A DNA stretch of 64,000 nt from Synergistetes bacterium ADurb.Bin155. GTDB taxonomy: Bacteria; Synergistota; Synergistia; Synergistales; Thermovirgaceae. The stretch spans positions 61,447 through 125,446 of the forward strand of contig MWDE01000003.1 of NCBI GenBank assembly GCA_002070395.1. The letters run 5' to 3'. The notes under the pieces were generated by a model. The model was not told where the DNA came from. It saw only the letters and a list, made by a program, of their open reading frames with translations, and ran no database searches. This document shows, in pieces, positions 33,780 through 42,191 of the stretch. Made by a program: the position numbers and the translations under genes. How positions within the stretch are numbered: the stretch's first letter is position 1; the number at the start of each line of letters is the position of its first letter.

Positions 33780-34913
33780 TTACCCCTTTCGAGCCCTGAT
33801 CCCGGCGGCGATCGAGTCTCCCGCCGCCGTTGTCGTGGCCTTCCCCCCCAATTCAATGGGGAGAGCGTCCCCGCCCTCGGACAGGTAGTCGAGGACAGCC
33901 CTTTCAATGGCTTTGGCCGCTTCGACCTCTCCCAGGTGTTCCAGCATGAGGCTCGCCGAGAGGGCCGCCGCCACGGGGTTGGACCTTCCCGTACCGGCGA
34001 TGTCCGGGGCCGAACCGTGGACCGGCTCGAACATGGAGAGCCCGTCGCCGATATTGGCCCCGGCGGCGGTTCCCAGTCCCCCGGCGAGGCCGGCCAGGAG
34101 GTCGCTGACGATATCGCCGAACATGTTGGGTGTCAGTATCACACCGTAGCGCTCCGGTTCACGGCACAGGTGATAGCAGAGGGCGTCGACGTTGACCACT
34201 TCCAGGGCCATGCTCTTTTTCTTTGCCTCATCGGCGGCCACGTCTTCCCAGAAACCGTAGATGATGGGGAGGGCGTTCGATTTCGAAGCCAGCGTCACCC
34301 TGTCCTCGCCCCTCTGCCGGGCCTTGTCGCAGGCCCACGCCGTCGACCGTCGCACCGCCGGTTCCGTGGCCAGGCCCACCTGGGCGGCGCAGGCCATGGG
34401 CCTGTCAAAGGACAGGTATAGGTTCCCCTCTCCGCTGTAGAGACCTCTCCTGATGGGGAAGGATGATTCCAGCGGCGTGCCGTCGCTCCTGCCCCCGATG
34501 CCCATGTAGAAATCCTCGGTGTTCTCCCGCACCACCACGATGTCGAAGTTCCTGAACGGCATGGGCGTACCCACACCGGGGAGCGACCGGGAGGGCCTGA
34601 GGTTGATGTATTGGTCGAAATAGAAGCGCAGGGCCAGCAGGATGCCCCTTTCAAGGATCCCGGGCTTCACTTCCGGCCGGCCTATGGCTCCCAGGAGCAG
34701 CGCGTCGCACCGGGCTATCTCCTGTATGGCTTCATCGGGTAATACCTCTCCTGTTTCAAGGTAATGAACCCCCCCGAAGGGGAAGTCGAGCCACTCCGAC
34801 TTGAAGCCGAAGGCCCCGCCGGCAGTATCGACGGCTTTTTTAGCCTCCGCCGTGACTTCGGGGCCCACCCCGTCCCCGGCGATGGTGGCGATCCTCAATG
34901 ATCGCAGGGTCAT
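33780..34913 (-). CDS. leuB: 3-isopropylmalate dehydrogenase
   Basis: A 377-residue member of the isocitrate/isopropylmalate dehydrogenase family: IATIAGDGVGPEVTAEAKKA at the N-terminus, VVRENTEDFYMGIGG, ILTPNMFGDIVSDLLAGLAG and MFEPVHGSAPDIAGTGRSNP. It oxidises and decarboxylates 3-isopropylmalate to 2-ketoisocaproate with NAD+. RENTED-type sequence in place of the usual RELTGG is closer to tartrate/homoisocitrate-type relatives, so assignment rests on its place after leuA, leuC and leuD; its ATG overlaps the leuD stop (ATGA). Last gene of the leu operon. Confidence 0.85.
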   Translation of the reverse strand: MTLRSLRIATIAGDGVGPEVTAEAKKAVDTAGGAFGFKSEWLDFPFGGVHYLETGEVLPDEAIQEIARCDALLLGAIGRPEVKPGILERGILLALRFYFDQYINLRPSRSLPGVGTPMPFRNFDIVVVRENTEDFYMGIGGRSDGTPLESSFPIRRGLYSGEGNLYLSFDRPMACAAQVGLATEPAVRRSTAWACDKARQRGEDRVTLASKSNALPIIYGFWEDVAADEAKKKSMALEVVNVDALCYHLCREPERYGVILTPNMFGDIVSDLLAGLAGGLGTAAGANIGDGLSMFEPVHGSAPDIAGTGRSNPVAAALSASLMLEHLGEVEAAKAIERAVLDYLSEGGDALPIELGGKATTTAAGDSIAAGIRARKG

Positions 34914-35422
34914 CGAGTCTTCCTCCTTTCCAGCTCCTCCCTTACGAAGGGGACGAGCCCTCCCGCGGCCACTATCTCTTCGATGAAAGGCGGGAAGGGG
35001 GAGAAATGAAAGACCTCCCCAATGCCGGTCATGGTGATGGTCCCCGAAGAGGTGTCCACTTCAAGGGCGTCGCCCTCCGCTATGGCCTTTGACGCTTCGG
35101 GACACTCAAAAATGGGAAGCCCTACGTTGATGGCGTTGCGGAAAAAGATCCTAGCGTAGGAAGCGGCGATGACACCGCCGCACCCGGCACCTTTCAAGGC
35201 CAAAGGGGCGTGTTCCCGCGACGAGCCGCAGCCGAAATTTTCGCCGGCGACTATGAAGTCGCCCGGTGCCACTCTTGTGGAGAAGTCGGGGACCAGTCCT
35301 TCCATACAGTGTTTCTCGAGTATCCTCGGGTCCGACGTGACAAGGTAGCGGGCGGGTATTATCACGTCCGTATCCACGTCATCCCCGAAAACCCAGGCCT
35401 TTCCAGTGATCGTCCTAGTCAT
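34910..35422 (-). CDS. leuD: 3-isopropylmalate dehydratase small subunit
   Basis: A 170-residue LeuD of the short type found with separate LeuC in bacteria and archaea. [15 protein letters not shown] at the start and [18 protein letters not shown] in the substrate-binding region are typical of aconitase-family swivel domains. It works with LeuC to isomerise 2-isopropylmalate to 3-isopropylmalate. It overlaps leuC by 8 bases upstream and leuB by 4 bases downstream, indicating coupled translation. Confidence 0.92.
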   Translation of the reverse strand: MTRTITGKAWVFGDDVDTDVIIPARYLVTSDPRILEKHCMEGLVPDFSTRVAPGDFIVAGENFGCGSSREHAPLALKGAGCGGVIAASYARIFFRNAINVGLPIFECPEASKAIAEGDALEVDTSSGTITMTGIGEVFHFSPFPPFIEEIVAAGGLVPFVREELERRKTR

Positions 35423-36680
35423 TGGCTAACACCTCCGAGGGATCCGCCACACGGCCGGCCACGGCGCTCGCTGCCGCGACGAGGGGCCCCGAAAGCACGA
35501 CCTCGCTGCCGGCATCTCCCATGCGGCCGACGAAGTTCCTGTTGCTGGTGGACACGCACCGCTCGCCCTTCGCCAGGATCCCCATGTGCCCGCCTATGCA
35601 GGGACCGCAGGTAGGCGTGCAGACCACGGCTCCGGCCTGGATAAAGGTGTCGATAAAACCCAACCGGAGAGCGTCGGCGAAGATCTCCCTGGAAGCGGGG
35701 ATCACGACGCAGCGCACCGAGGGGTGGACCTCCCTCCCCCGAAGGACCCGGGCGGCCTGCTCGAGATCGGTGAGGCGGCCGTTGGTGCAGGACCCGATGA
35801 ACACCTGGTCCACCGGCATGGGGCCCACCTCGAGGGCGGGGCGGACGTTGGCCGGAGAGTGGGGGAGCGCCACCAAGGGGGTCATCTCCGATACTTCCAC
35901 CAATATTTCCTTCTCGTAGGGGGCTCCCCTTTCGGGAAAGGCGGGTTCGAAGCTCCTCGCCGCCCGGGGCGTCACCCAGTCCAGGGCTGTTTTATCGGGG
36001 GCGAAGAGCCCCGCCTTGGCCCCAGTCTCCACGGCCATGTTGGCGATGGTAAAACGGTCATCCATGGGCAGGCGCTCCACTACCTCCCCCGAGAATTCCA
36101 GGGCCTTGTACCGGGCCCCCTGGACGCCGATCAAGGAAAGGAGGGCCAGGATGAGGTCTTTGCCCCCGATGTTTTCGGGCTTCTCCCCCTCGAAACGGAC
36201 CTTTATCGTGGAAGGCACCCGAAACCAGGTCTCACCGAGCGCCCAGAGGGCCGCAAGGTCGGTGCTGCCCACTCCGGTGGCGAAAGCGCCGAGGGCCCCG
36301 CCGGTGCAAGTGTGGCTGTCGGCCCCCAGGATGATCTCACCCGGCAGGATGTGTCCCTGTTCCGGCAGGAAAGCATGCTCGATGCCCACCCGGCCTTGCT
36401 CCCAGTAGAGCATTCCCTGTTCGAGGGCGAAATCCCGGGCTTCCTTCGCCTGCTCGGCGGCGGCGATGTCCTTGTTGGGTGTGAAATGATCGGGCAGCAC
36501 GGCGCAACGCGCCGGGTCGAAGACCTTTTCCGCCCCCATTTCTTTGAAAGAACGTATCGCCGGCGGCCCCGTTATATCATTGGCGAAAGCAAGGTCTACC
36601 CTTACGCGGCAAAGGGTTCCTTCCTCGGGAGCCTTATCGGACTTCCTGGACAGGATCGCCTGGGCCAAGGTCATCGCCAT
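35415..36680 (-). CDS. leuC: 3-isopropylmalate dehydratase large subunit
   Basis: A 421-residue aconitase-family protein: VDLAFANDITGPPAIRSF, GADSHTCTGGALGAFATGVG, VFIGSCTNGRLTDLEQAA and CTPTCGPCIGGHMG. The three cluster-binding Cys are in SCTNG and CGPC. It carries the 4Fe-4S cluster of the LeuCD enzyme. It begins inside the end of leuA (overlap of 47 bases, ATG with GGGAG in front), an unusually long overlap for this operon. A second ATG two codons on is possible. Confidence 0.92.
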   Translation of the reverse strand: MAMTLAQAILSRKSDKAPEEGTLCRVRVDLAFANDITGPPAIRSFKEMGAEKVFDPARCAVLPDHFTPNKDIAAAEQAKEARDFALEQGMLYWEQGRVGIEHAFLPEQGHILPGEIILGADSHTCTGGALGAFATGVGSTDLAALWALGETWFRVPSTIKVRFEGEKPENIGGKDLILALLSLIGVQGARYKALEFSGEVVERLPMDDRFTIANMAVETGAKAGLFAPDKTALDWVTPRAARSFEPAFPERGAPYEKEILVEVSEMTPLVALPHSPANVRPALEVGPMPVDQVFIGSCTNGRLTDLEQAARVLRGREVHPSVRCVVIPASREIFADALRLGFIDTFIQAGAVVCTPTCGPCIGGHMGILAKGERCVSTSNRNFVGRMGDAGSEVVLSGPLVAAASAVAGRVADPSEVLAND

Positions 36681-38211
36681 TGATGGTCACTCCCTTCGAA
36701 GCCGCCACCTGGTGCAGGCGGTTGATAGCGTTCACGTAGGCCTTGATGCTGGCTTCGATCACGTCGGTGCTGGCCCCGCGTCCCTGGGCGGATATTTCCC
36801 CCAGGGCAAGGGTGATATGAGCCTCGCCGACGGCGTCCGACCGGTGGCTCACGGCCTGCACGCGGTAACTGGTCAGGATCGGTTCGAGCTTGGTAAGCCG
36901 CTTCAGGGCCGCGTAGGCGGCATCGACGGGACCGTTGCCCGTGGCGGCGTCGCTCCATGTAGTCCCGTTCTCCGATAAAGTAATGGTCGCCGTCCCCGCA
37001 CCGTGGGTGGCCTGCACTGAGAATCCTTCCAGCGAGAAACGCCTGCAATTGGTGTTGGTCAAGAATTCGTCGACGATCATCGCCTCGAGGTCTCCATCGG
37101 TGACCATCTCTTTACGGTCGCAGAGCTGCTTGAAGAGCTGGAAAGCCTGGGTCACCTGTTCATCGGTGAGGTCGAAGCCGAGGTCGACCACCCGTTTGCG
37201 GAATGCGTGTTTCCCGGAATGCTTCCCCAGCACCAGCTTCGTCCCGGCCCCAACATCCTCAGGTCTCATGATCTCGTAGGTGGCCCTGTTGCACAGCACA
37301 CCGTGCTGATGAATTCCCGCTTCATGGGCGAAGGCGTTGGCTCCCACGATGGCCTTGTTGGGAGGGACCGGAAACCCCGTAAGGCTCGAGACCAGGTGGC
37401 TCAGCCCGCAGAGGCCGGCGGTATCTACCCTGGTCTGGACCGCGAAATGGGATCTCTTGGTTCTCAATCCCATGACGATCTCCTCCATGGAAGCGTTACC
37501 GGCCCGTTCCCCTATCCCGTTGACGGTACATTCCACCTGCCTTACGCCCCGCCTCACGGCCTCCAGCGAGTTGGCCACGGCCAACCCGAGGTCATTGTGG
37601 CAGTGACAGGACCAGACGACATCGTCACCGACATCGGTCCTTCCGATGATCTCGGCGACGAAGCGGGAAAATTCTTCCGGCAGGGAGTATCCCACCGTAT
37701 CGGGGATGTTGAGGGTCGTGGCGCCGCATTCGGCGGCTATGCGGAAAACCTCACAGAGATAATCCAGGTCGGAGCGGCTGGCGTCTTCGGCGGAAAATTC
37801 CACGTCGTCGACGAAACTCCTGGCCAGGGATACGGCTCTTCGAACTTCCTCCTTGACCTGTTCCCTGGACATCCGAAGTTTGTGCTCCAGGTGTATGTCG
37901 CTGGTGGCGATGAAGGTGTGGATCCGGGGTTTTTCAGCGTCCCTGAGGGCTTCCCAGGCCGCCTCGATGTCCCCTGTTCGGGTCCGTGCCAGCCCGGCGA
38001 TCACGGGACCCTTGATATTCCTGGCGATCTCCTGGACGGCCTGCAGGTCTCCCGGCGAAGCGGCGGGGAAACCCGCCTCGATGACATCGATATTCATTCG
38101 GGCAAGGCTGTAGGCTATCTGCAGCTTCTCGGCGGTGTTCAGGTTGATCCCGGCCGATTGCTCCCCGTCTCTCAAGGTGGTGTCGAAAATCCTGACATAG
38201 TCCTCTCCCAT
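36634..38211 (-). CDS. leuA: 2-isopropylmalate synthase
   Basis: A 525-residue enzyme that condenses acetyl-CoA with 2-ketoisovalerate, the first committed step of leucine synthesis. The HMGL-like catalytic barrel starts with IFDTTLRDGEQSAGINL, HCHNDLGLAVANSLEAVRRG holds metal-binding His, and VNGIGERAGNASMEEIVMGL follows. The C-terminal LeuA dimer (regulatory) domain is present (about 390-510), so leucine feedback inhibition is expected. AAGGAG precedes the ATG. The upstream 38212-38590 region holds an attenuator with leader peptide and a strong promoter. Confidence 0.94.
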   Translation of the reverse strand: MGEDYVRIFDTTLRDGEQSAGINLNTAEKLQIAYSLARMNIDVIEAGFPAASPGDLQAVQEIARNIKGPVIAGLARTRTGDIEAAWEALRDAEKPRIHTFIATSDIHLEHKLRMSREQVKEEVRRAVSLARSFVDDVEFSAEDASRSDLDYLCEVFRIAAECGATTLNIPDTVGYSLPEEFSRFVAEIIGRTDVGDDVVWSCHCHNDLGLAVANSLEAVRRGVRQVECTVNGIGERAGNASMEEIVMGLRTKRSHFAVQTRVDTAGLCGLSHLVSSLTGFPVPPNKAIVGANAFAHEAGIHQHGVLCNRATYEIMRPEDVGAGTKLVLGKHSGKHAFRKRVVDLGFDLTDEQVTQAFQLFKQLCDRKEMVTDGDLEAMIVDEFLTNTNCRRFSLEGFSVQATHGAGTATITLSENGTTWSDAATGNGPVDAAYAALKRLTKLEPILTSYRVQAVSHRSDAVGEAHITLALGEISAQGRGASTDVIEASIKAYVNAINRLHQVAASKGVTINGDDLGPGDPVQEVR

Positions 38212-38350
38212 TACGATCTCACTCTCCTTCGCGCTCTAAAGAGCTTGGCCTTTTTTCTGATCATGAGAAGGCCGGTGTTGTTTCACCGGAAAGACCCTGT
38301 GGATGTAACGCGATCCTCCCTTCTTTCGTCTCCCCTGCGGGAAAAAGAAT

Positions 38351-38387
38351 AAAAAAGGGCCGGGCCCCTGAAAAAGGGTCCCGGCCC
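38351..38387 (-). terminator. Attenuator terminator of the leu operon
   Basis: On the minus strand a GC-rich hairpin with 12-bp arms (one mismatch, loop TTTTTCAG) is followed by six T. It lies between the leader peptide stop (38408) and leuA (38211), where it would stop transcription unless the leader is stalled. The remaining 38212-38350 shows no further gene. Confidence 0.85.
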
Positions 38388-38407
38388 TGGAATGCCGCCA
38401 GACGGCA

Positions 38408-38512
38408 CTAGCCCGTCGGCGTCCCAGGAGGGGACCCGAAATCGAGGGTAAGGGCGAGCGCAAGAATGGCGATCATGATCGCGTTACTTCCCTGCGGTAC
38501 CGATGCTCTCAC
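38408..38512 (-). CDS. leuL: leu operon leader peptide (attenuation)
   Basis: A 34-residue open frame with a GTG start and a strong RBS (GGAGGAGG) just upstream. Its centre reads NAIMIAILALALTLDFG: three Ile and four Leu codons within twelve. It is followed after about 20 bases by a strong hairpin with a T run, then leuA. This is the arrangement of classical ribosome-mediated attenuation: low charged Leu or Ile tRNA would stall the ribosome and prevent the terminator. The peptide is not related by sequence to E. coli LeuL as far as I can see; the name is given by position and role. Confidence 0.75.
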   Translation of the reverse strand: MRASVPQGSNAIMIAILALALTLDFGSPPGTPTG

Positions 38513-38561
38513 GGGCCTCCTCCTTTCCTTTGCCTTATCGGGCGTCTGCTAATTGCTGGGC

Positions 38562-38590
38562 ATTCTATCCTCCCTTGGCAGCCCTGTCAA
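38562..38590 (-). promoter_or_regulatory. leu operon promoter
   Basis: On the minus strand: perfect -35 TTGACA (38590-38585), 17-base spacer, -10 TAGAAT (38567-38562). It places transcription start about 45 bases upstream of the leader peptide GTG. The -35 lies seven bases from the first copy of the intergenic repeat family. Confidence 0.85.
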
Positions 38591-38596
38591 GGCATT

Positions 38597-38819
38597 GGGG
38601 TCAGGTCTACACTTTTGACTTTTCCACACTTTTGGCAACCTTCTGACGATTTTAAAGATAACTCGCCTGCCTCCGAACGCGCTAGGTGTCAGACCTACAC
38701 TTTTGACAGATGATCGGGGGTTTTGGGAAAAGTCGGCAAGTTGGGAATATCTGAGATCCTCCGGGGATACCCGGGCCGGATAAGAGTTTCAAAATAGTCA
38801 AAAGTGTAGACCTGACCCC
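38597..38819. repeat. REP/MITE-like repeat cluster 1
   Basis: Three copies of the 23-bp repeat: 38597-38619 (plus, GTCAGGTCTACACTTTTGAC core), 38685-38707 (plus, variant with GTCAGACCTACACTTTTGAC core) and 38797-38819 (minus). The outer two are perfect inverted copies. Cores are separated by unique sequence. No gene is seen in 38513-38924; the rest of this gap is the leu promoter and the RBS of the radical SAM gene. Confidence 0.85.
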
Positions 38820-38924
38820 GCCCTTGTTTTTCGGACGCCTCCAGATTGCCAGGGTTATCCCTTTCAACTGGCCCTTCTCTCATACTTTCGATGATCTTAA
38901 AATTCAAAAGAGGGAGGTGTCACG

Positions 38925-39857
38925 ATGCCCACCTTTGGTCCGGTACCATCGAGGCGGTTGGGAAGGAGCATAGGAATAAACTCGATACCCCCGAAAACGT
39001 GCAGTTACTCCTGCGTGTACTGCCAGATCGGTCGCACGACCAAGTTCACCGCGACCAGGGGACCCTTCTTCGACCCCAGCGAGATCGGTAAAGCACTGGA
39101 CGAGCGCATGGAAAAGGTCCGGGCTGGCGGAGAGAGGGTCGATTACGTGACCTTTGTACCCGACGGCGAGCCCACCCTCGACGAGAACCTCTCCGAAGCC
39201 CGCCGTATTGTTAGTGCCCACGGTATACCGACGGCCATCATCACCAACGCCTCGCTGACAGGCAGGGCGGACGTCCGGAGGGACCTGGCCGGTTTCGACC
39301 TGGTCTCCCTCAAGGTCGACTCGGTCCTGCCCGGAACCTGGCTCAAGGTCAACGGCCCGCACCCCTCACTGGACCTGGAAGCCATCCTGGAGGGGTCGCT
39401 TCAGTTCGCCAAGGACTTCAAGGGAATACTGCTGACCGAGACGATGCTCGTACGGGGCCTCAACGACACCGAGGAAAGCCTCAGCGCCACGGCGGAGCAT
39501 ATCGGCAGGCTGAATCCCCGCTGTGCCTATGTCTCGATACCCACCAGGCCTCCCGCGCAGAAGTGGGTGAAGCACCCCGCGCCGCGATCGCTCCTGAGGG
39601 CCTTCAATATCTTCTCGGGGCATGTGGGGCGAGTGGAACTGCTCACGGGGTACGAGGGCAACGCCTTCGCCTCGACGGGTGACCCCGAGGCCGATATCCT
39701 TGACATAACGGCCGTCCACCCCATGAGAAGGGACGCGGTGGAGGCGCTCCTTGCCAGGACTGGGGCCAGGTGGGGCCTGGTCGAGGGGATGCTCCGGGAC
39801 GGGAAAATAACGATGGTCCCCTGGGAAGGGGAAGAGTTTCTCATCCGCTCCTTCTGA
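38925..39857 (+). CDS. Radical SAM protein
   Basis: A 310-residue radical SAM enzyme with the cluster motif CSYSCVYC (Cx3Cx2C, about residues 26-33) after FGPVPSRRLGRSIGINSIPP, the start typical of the COG0731-like Fe-S oxidoreductase group. FVPDGEPTLDENL is the usual GGEP-like SAM contact. The C-terminal 80 residues form a small winged-helix-like domain. The RBS GGGAGGTG precedes the ATG. Function of this group is unknown. It is flanked on both sides by intergenic repeats, and stands alone. Confidence 0.9.
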   Translation: MPTFGPVPSRRLGRSIGINSIPPKTCSYSCVYCQIGRTTKFTATRGPFFDPSEIGKALDERMEKVRAGGERVDYVTFVPDGEPTLDENLSEARRIVSAHGIPTAIITNASLTGRADVRRDLAGFDLVSLKVDSVLPGTWLKVNGPHPSLDLEAILEGSLQFAKDFKGILLTETMLVRGLNDTEESLSATAEHIGRLNPRCAYVSIPTRPPAQKWVKHPAPRSLLRAFNIFSGHVGRVELLTGYEGNAFASTGDPEADILDITAVHPMRRDAVEALLARTGARWGLVEGMLRDGKITMVPWEGEEFLIRSF

Positions 39858-39859
39858 TC

Positions 39860-40160
39860 GGGGTCAGGTCTACACTTTTGACTTTTCCACACTTTTGGCA
39901 ACTTTCTGACGTTTTCAGGTTTAACCCTCCTGCCCACCCCAGCCAGGATTCCTTACCCGGCCTGAATTTCTACGGTGTGCCCCTTTCATCCCAGGCTTGA
40001 TCTCTTATCCTGGGACTCCGTTAATTGCTTAAAAAGACTAACTCAAAGAGGTTTGTCAAAAGTGTAGGTCTGACACCGAACTTGGATTTACAAAGAGGTT
40101 TGTCAAAAGTGTAGGTCTGACACCGAACTTGGATTTAGTCAAAAGTGTAGACCTGACCCC
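39860..40160. repeat. REP/MITE-like repeat cluster 2
   Basis: Copies at 39860-39882 (plus), 40055-40077 (minus, variant), 40102-40124 (minus, variant) and 40138-40160 (minus). The two variants are part of a 47-bp tandem duplication. The 39858-40229 gap holds no gene that I can see; the first copy begins three bases after the radical SAM stop. Confidence 0.85.
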
Positions 40161-40229
40161 GCTCTTGGATTTTCAATTCTGCTCCGGGCTGGTAAGATGA
40201 CTTTCGATACCTACCGTGGAGGTCGAACG

Positions 40230-41096
40230 ATGGAACTGGATAAAATTCTATCGAAAGAGAATTTCCTTTTCTCCGGAAAATCCAAGGATATCTACCTGAT
40301 CCCCGAGGGGAGGTACAAGGGCAAGTACGCCCTGGTCTTCACCGACCGCGCCACCGGCTACCTGGACAAGGACGGAAAGGCCGTCTTCGACCCCGGTTAC
40401 GACAACGTCGTCGGCGAGATCCCGGGCAAGGGGGCCATAGCCTGCAAATTCGCCGCCTACTTTTTCAGGCTCCTGGCCGGGCAGGGGGTGCCGACCCATT
40501 TCATCGACACCGTGGCCGAGGACGTCATGGTGGTGGAGCCCGCCGTGCCGATAGGTATGCCCGAGCAGGGGCCGGAGTTCCCAGGCTCTGCGCCGCTCAT
40601 CAACCTGGAGTGGACCTGGCGCCACAGCGCCATGGGGAGCTTCTGGCGGCGCTATCCCTTCGTCAGGCCCTGCGCCGATCTGCCCGTGGTCGTCGAGGCA
40701 TGGACCAAGGGGAAGGTTGACAGGCTGATAACCTTCGATTCGCTGGTGGGCGCCGGCGTGATGACAGCCGAGGAGGTCGCTCTAGCAGAGGGCTTCGTAA
40801 AGGATATCGCCCGGGTCATCTACGACGAGTTCGCCGCCCGGAGGCTGCACGTCCTCGACGGGAAGGTCGAGCTTGGGCGCCTCAAGGAAGGCGACGGCTC
40901 CATAGTGCTGATCGACGAGATATCGCCCGACGTCCTGCGGGTCTGCAACGGGTACCTGGAGGGGGAAAGGGGTTGCCTCCGGGCCGAGGAGTGCATCACC
41001 ACGTCCCTTTCGGGAGAAGAGCGCAGGATATCCGCCGGGTACCAACTGTCCGCGGCGGAACTGGAAAAAATATTCCTGGGGGAGGAGAGACCATGA
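40230..41096 (+). CDS. purC: Phosphoribosylaminoimidazole-succinocarboxamide synthase
   Basis: A 288-residue SAICAR synthetase of de novo purine synthesis. LFSGKSKDIYLIPEGRYKGKYALVFTDRAT is the ATP-binding N-terminus, and GSIVLIDEISPDVLRV with its acidic residues is the family signature. It is somewhat longer than the roughly 240-residue bacterial norm. ATG at 40230 has TGGAGG upstream at good spacing; an in-frame ATG 33 bases earlier does not. No other pur gene is nearby. Its stop overlaps the ogt start (ATGA), so it leads an operon with two DNA-repair genes. Confidence 0.82.
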   Translation: MELDKILSKENFLFSGKSKDIYLIPEGRYKGKYALVFTDRATGYLDKDGKAVFDPGYDNVVGEIPGKGAIACKFAAYFFRLLAGQGVPTHFIDTVAEDVMVVEPAVPIGMPEQGPEFPGSAPLINLEWTWRHSAMGSFWRRYPFVRPCADLPVVVEAWTKGKVDRLITFDSLVGAGVMTAEEVALAEGFVKDIARVIYDEFAARRLHVLDGKVELGRLKEGDGSIVLIDEISPDVLRVCNGYLEGERGCLRAEECITTSLSGEERRISAGYQLSAAELEKIFLGEERP

Positions 41097-41575
41097 TCTC
41101 GGTGCGGGAAACGGCCATAGGGTGGATAGCCATTGAGGAAAAGGACGGGTGGATCACCCACCTCGACCTTCCCAACCAGGCCGCCGGCAGGCCTCGGGTC
41201 CCCGTGGAGGAGACTCCCCTCCTGAAGGAGGCCTTCCGGCAGCTGGATCTTTACCTGGAGGGTAAATTACAGGTGTTCACTCTCCCCCTCAAGGTCGAGG
41301 GGTCGCCCTTCATGGAAAGGGCCTGGAAAAAACTGGCCGAGGTGCCTTACGGCCGGACCATCACTTACGGGGACCTCGCCGCTCTCGCGGGGAACCCTAA
41401 GGCCGCCAGGGCCGCCGGAATGGCCTGCGCCAGGAACCCCATCGCCATATTCATCCCCTGCCATAGGGTCGTGGGCTCCGGTGGCAGAATGGTGGGCTTC
41501 GGGGGCGGGCTGAACCTGAAATCGTGGCTCCTGGAACATGAGGCCCGCCACTCCGGGCAGAGCGGGGGCCGATGA
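41093..41575 (+). CDS. ogt: Methylated-DNA-protein-cysteine methyltransferase
   Basis: A 160-residue suicide repair protein that removes O6-alkyl groups from guanine. The acceptor Cys is Cys123 in FIPCHRVVG. The helix-turn-helix region VPYGRTITYGDLAALAGNPKAARAAG and the C-terminal GFGGGLNLKSWLLEHE are conserved. It overlaps purC and the following glycosylase gene by four bases each. Confidence 0.93.
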   Translation: MISVRETAIGWIAIEEKDGWITHLDLPNQAAGRPRVPVEETPLLKEAFRQLDLYLEGKLQVFTLPLKVEGSPFMERAWKKLAEVPYGRTITYGDLAALAGNPKAARAAGMACARNPIAIFIPCHRVVGSGGRMVGFGGGLNLKSWLLEHEARHSGQSGGR

Positions 41576-42177
41576 GGATATTCCGCTACGGCCACGCTGA
41601 GCTGAGCCACCTGAAAAGCCGGGACAGGAAGCTCGCCGCGGCGATAGACCGGATCGGGATGGTGGAGTGCGAGATCATCCCCGACCTTTTCACGGCCCTG
41701 GTCTTCCACATCGTGGGGCAACAGATATCGAGCGCCGCGGCCGACACCGTCTGGGCCCGGATGAAGCAACGCTTCGGAGAGATCACACCCGAGAGGCTCG
41801 ACGCCGCGACGCTGGAAGAGGTCCAGCAGTGCGGGCTCTCCTTCCGGAAGGCGGGGTACATAAAGGAGTCGAGCCGTGCTGTGGCGGAAGGCGAGGTCGA
41901 CCTCGAGGCCCTGGGTGACCTCCCCGACGCCGAGGTGATCCAGCGGCTGTCGTCCTTGAGGGGAGTGGGCCGCTGGACGGCTGAGATGCTGCTCATTTTC
42001 TCCCTGGAGCGCCCCGACGTGGTGAGCGAGGGCGACCTGGCGATACGGCGCGGCATGATGACTCTTTACGGCCGGAAGACGCTGGACGACGACACCTTCC
42101 GGCGCTACGCGAGGCGCTACTCCCCCTACGGGTCCACGGCGTCCCTCTACCTCTGGGAGATAGCCCTAGGACGTTGA
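41572..42177 (+). CDS. DNA-3-methyladenine glycosylase (AlkA-like, HhH-GPD)
   Basis: A 201-residue helix-hairpin-helix glycosylase that excises alkylated bases. IVGQQISSAAADTVWARM is typical of the AlkA group, LRGVGRWTAEMLL forms the hairpin and the catalytic Asp is in SEGDLAIRRG. It lacks the N-terminal domain of E. coli AlkA, as in short bacterial and yeast forms. ATGA overlap with ogt makes a two-gene alkylation repair cassette. Confidence 0.9.
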   Translation: MRIFRYGHAELSHLKSRDRKLAAAIDRIGMVECEIIPDLFTALVFHIVGQQISSAAADTVWARMKQRFGEITPERLDAATLEEVQQCGLSFRKAGYIKESSRAVAEGEVDLEALGDLPDAEVIQRLSSLRGVGRWTAEMLLIFSLERPDVVSEGDLAIRRGMMTLYGRKTLDDDTFRRYARRYSPYGSTASLYLWEIALGR

Positions 42178-42191
42178 AAGGGGGAGTTCCT

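Noticed and set aside
40055..40160. A small CRISPR array (three similar repeats in a row)
   Set aside because: The units overlap a 47-bp duplication, spacing is uneven (47 then 36 bases), the repeats also occur singly and inverted elsewhere, and no cas genes are near.
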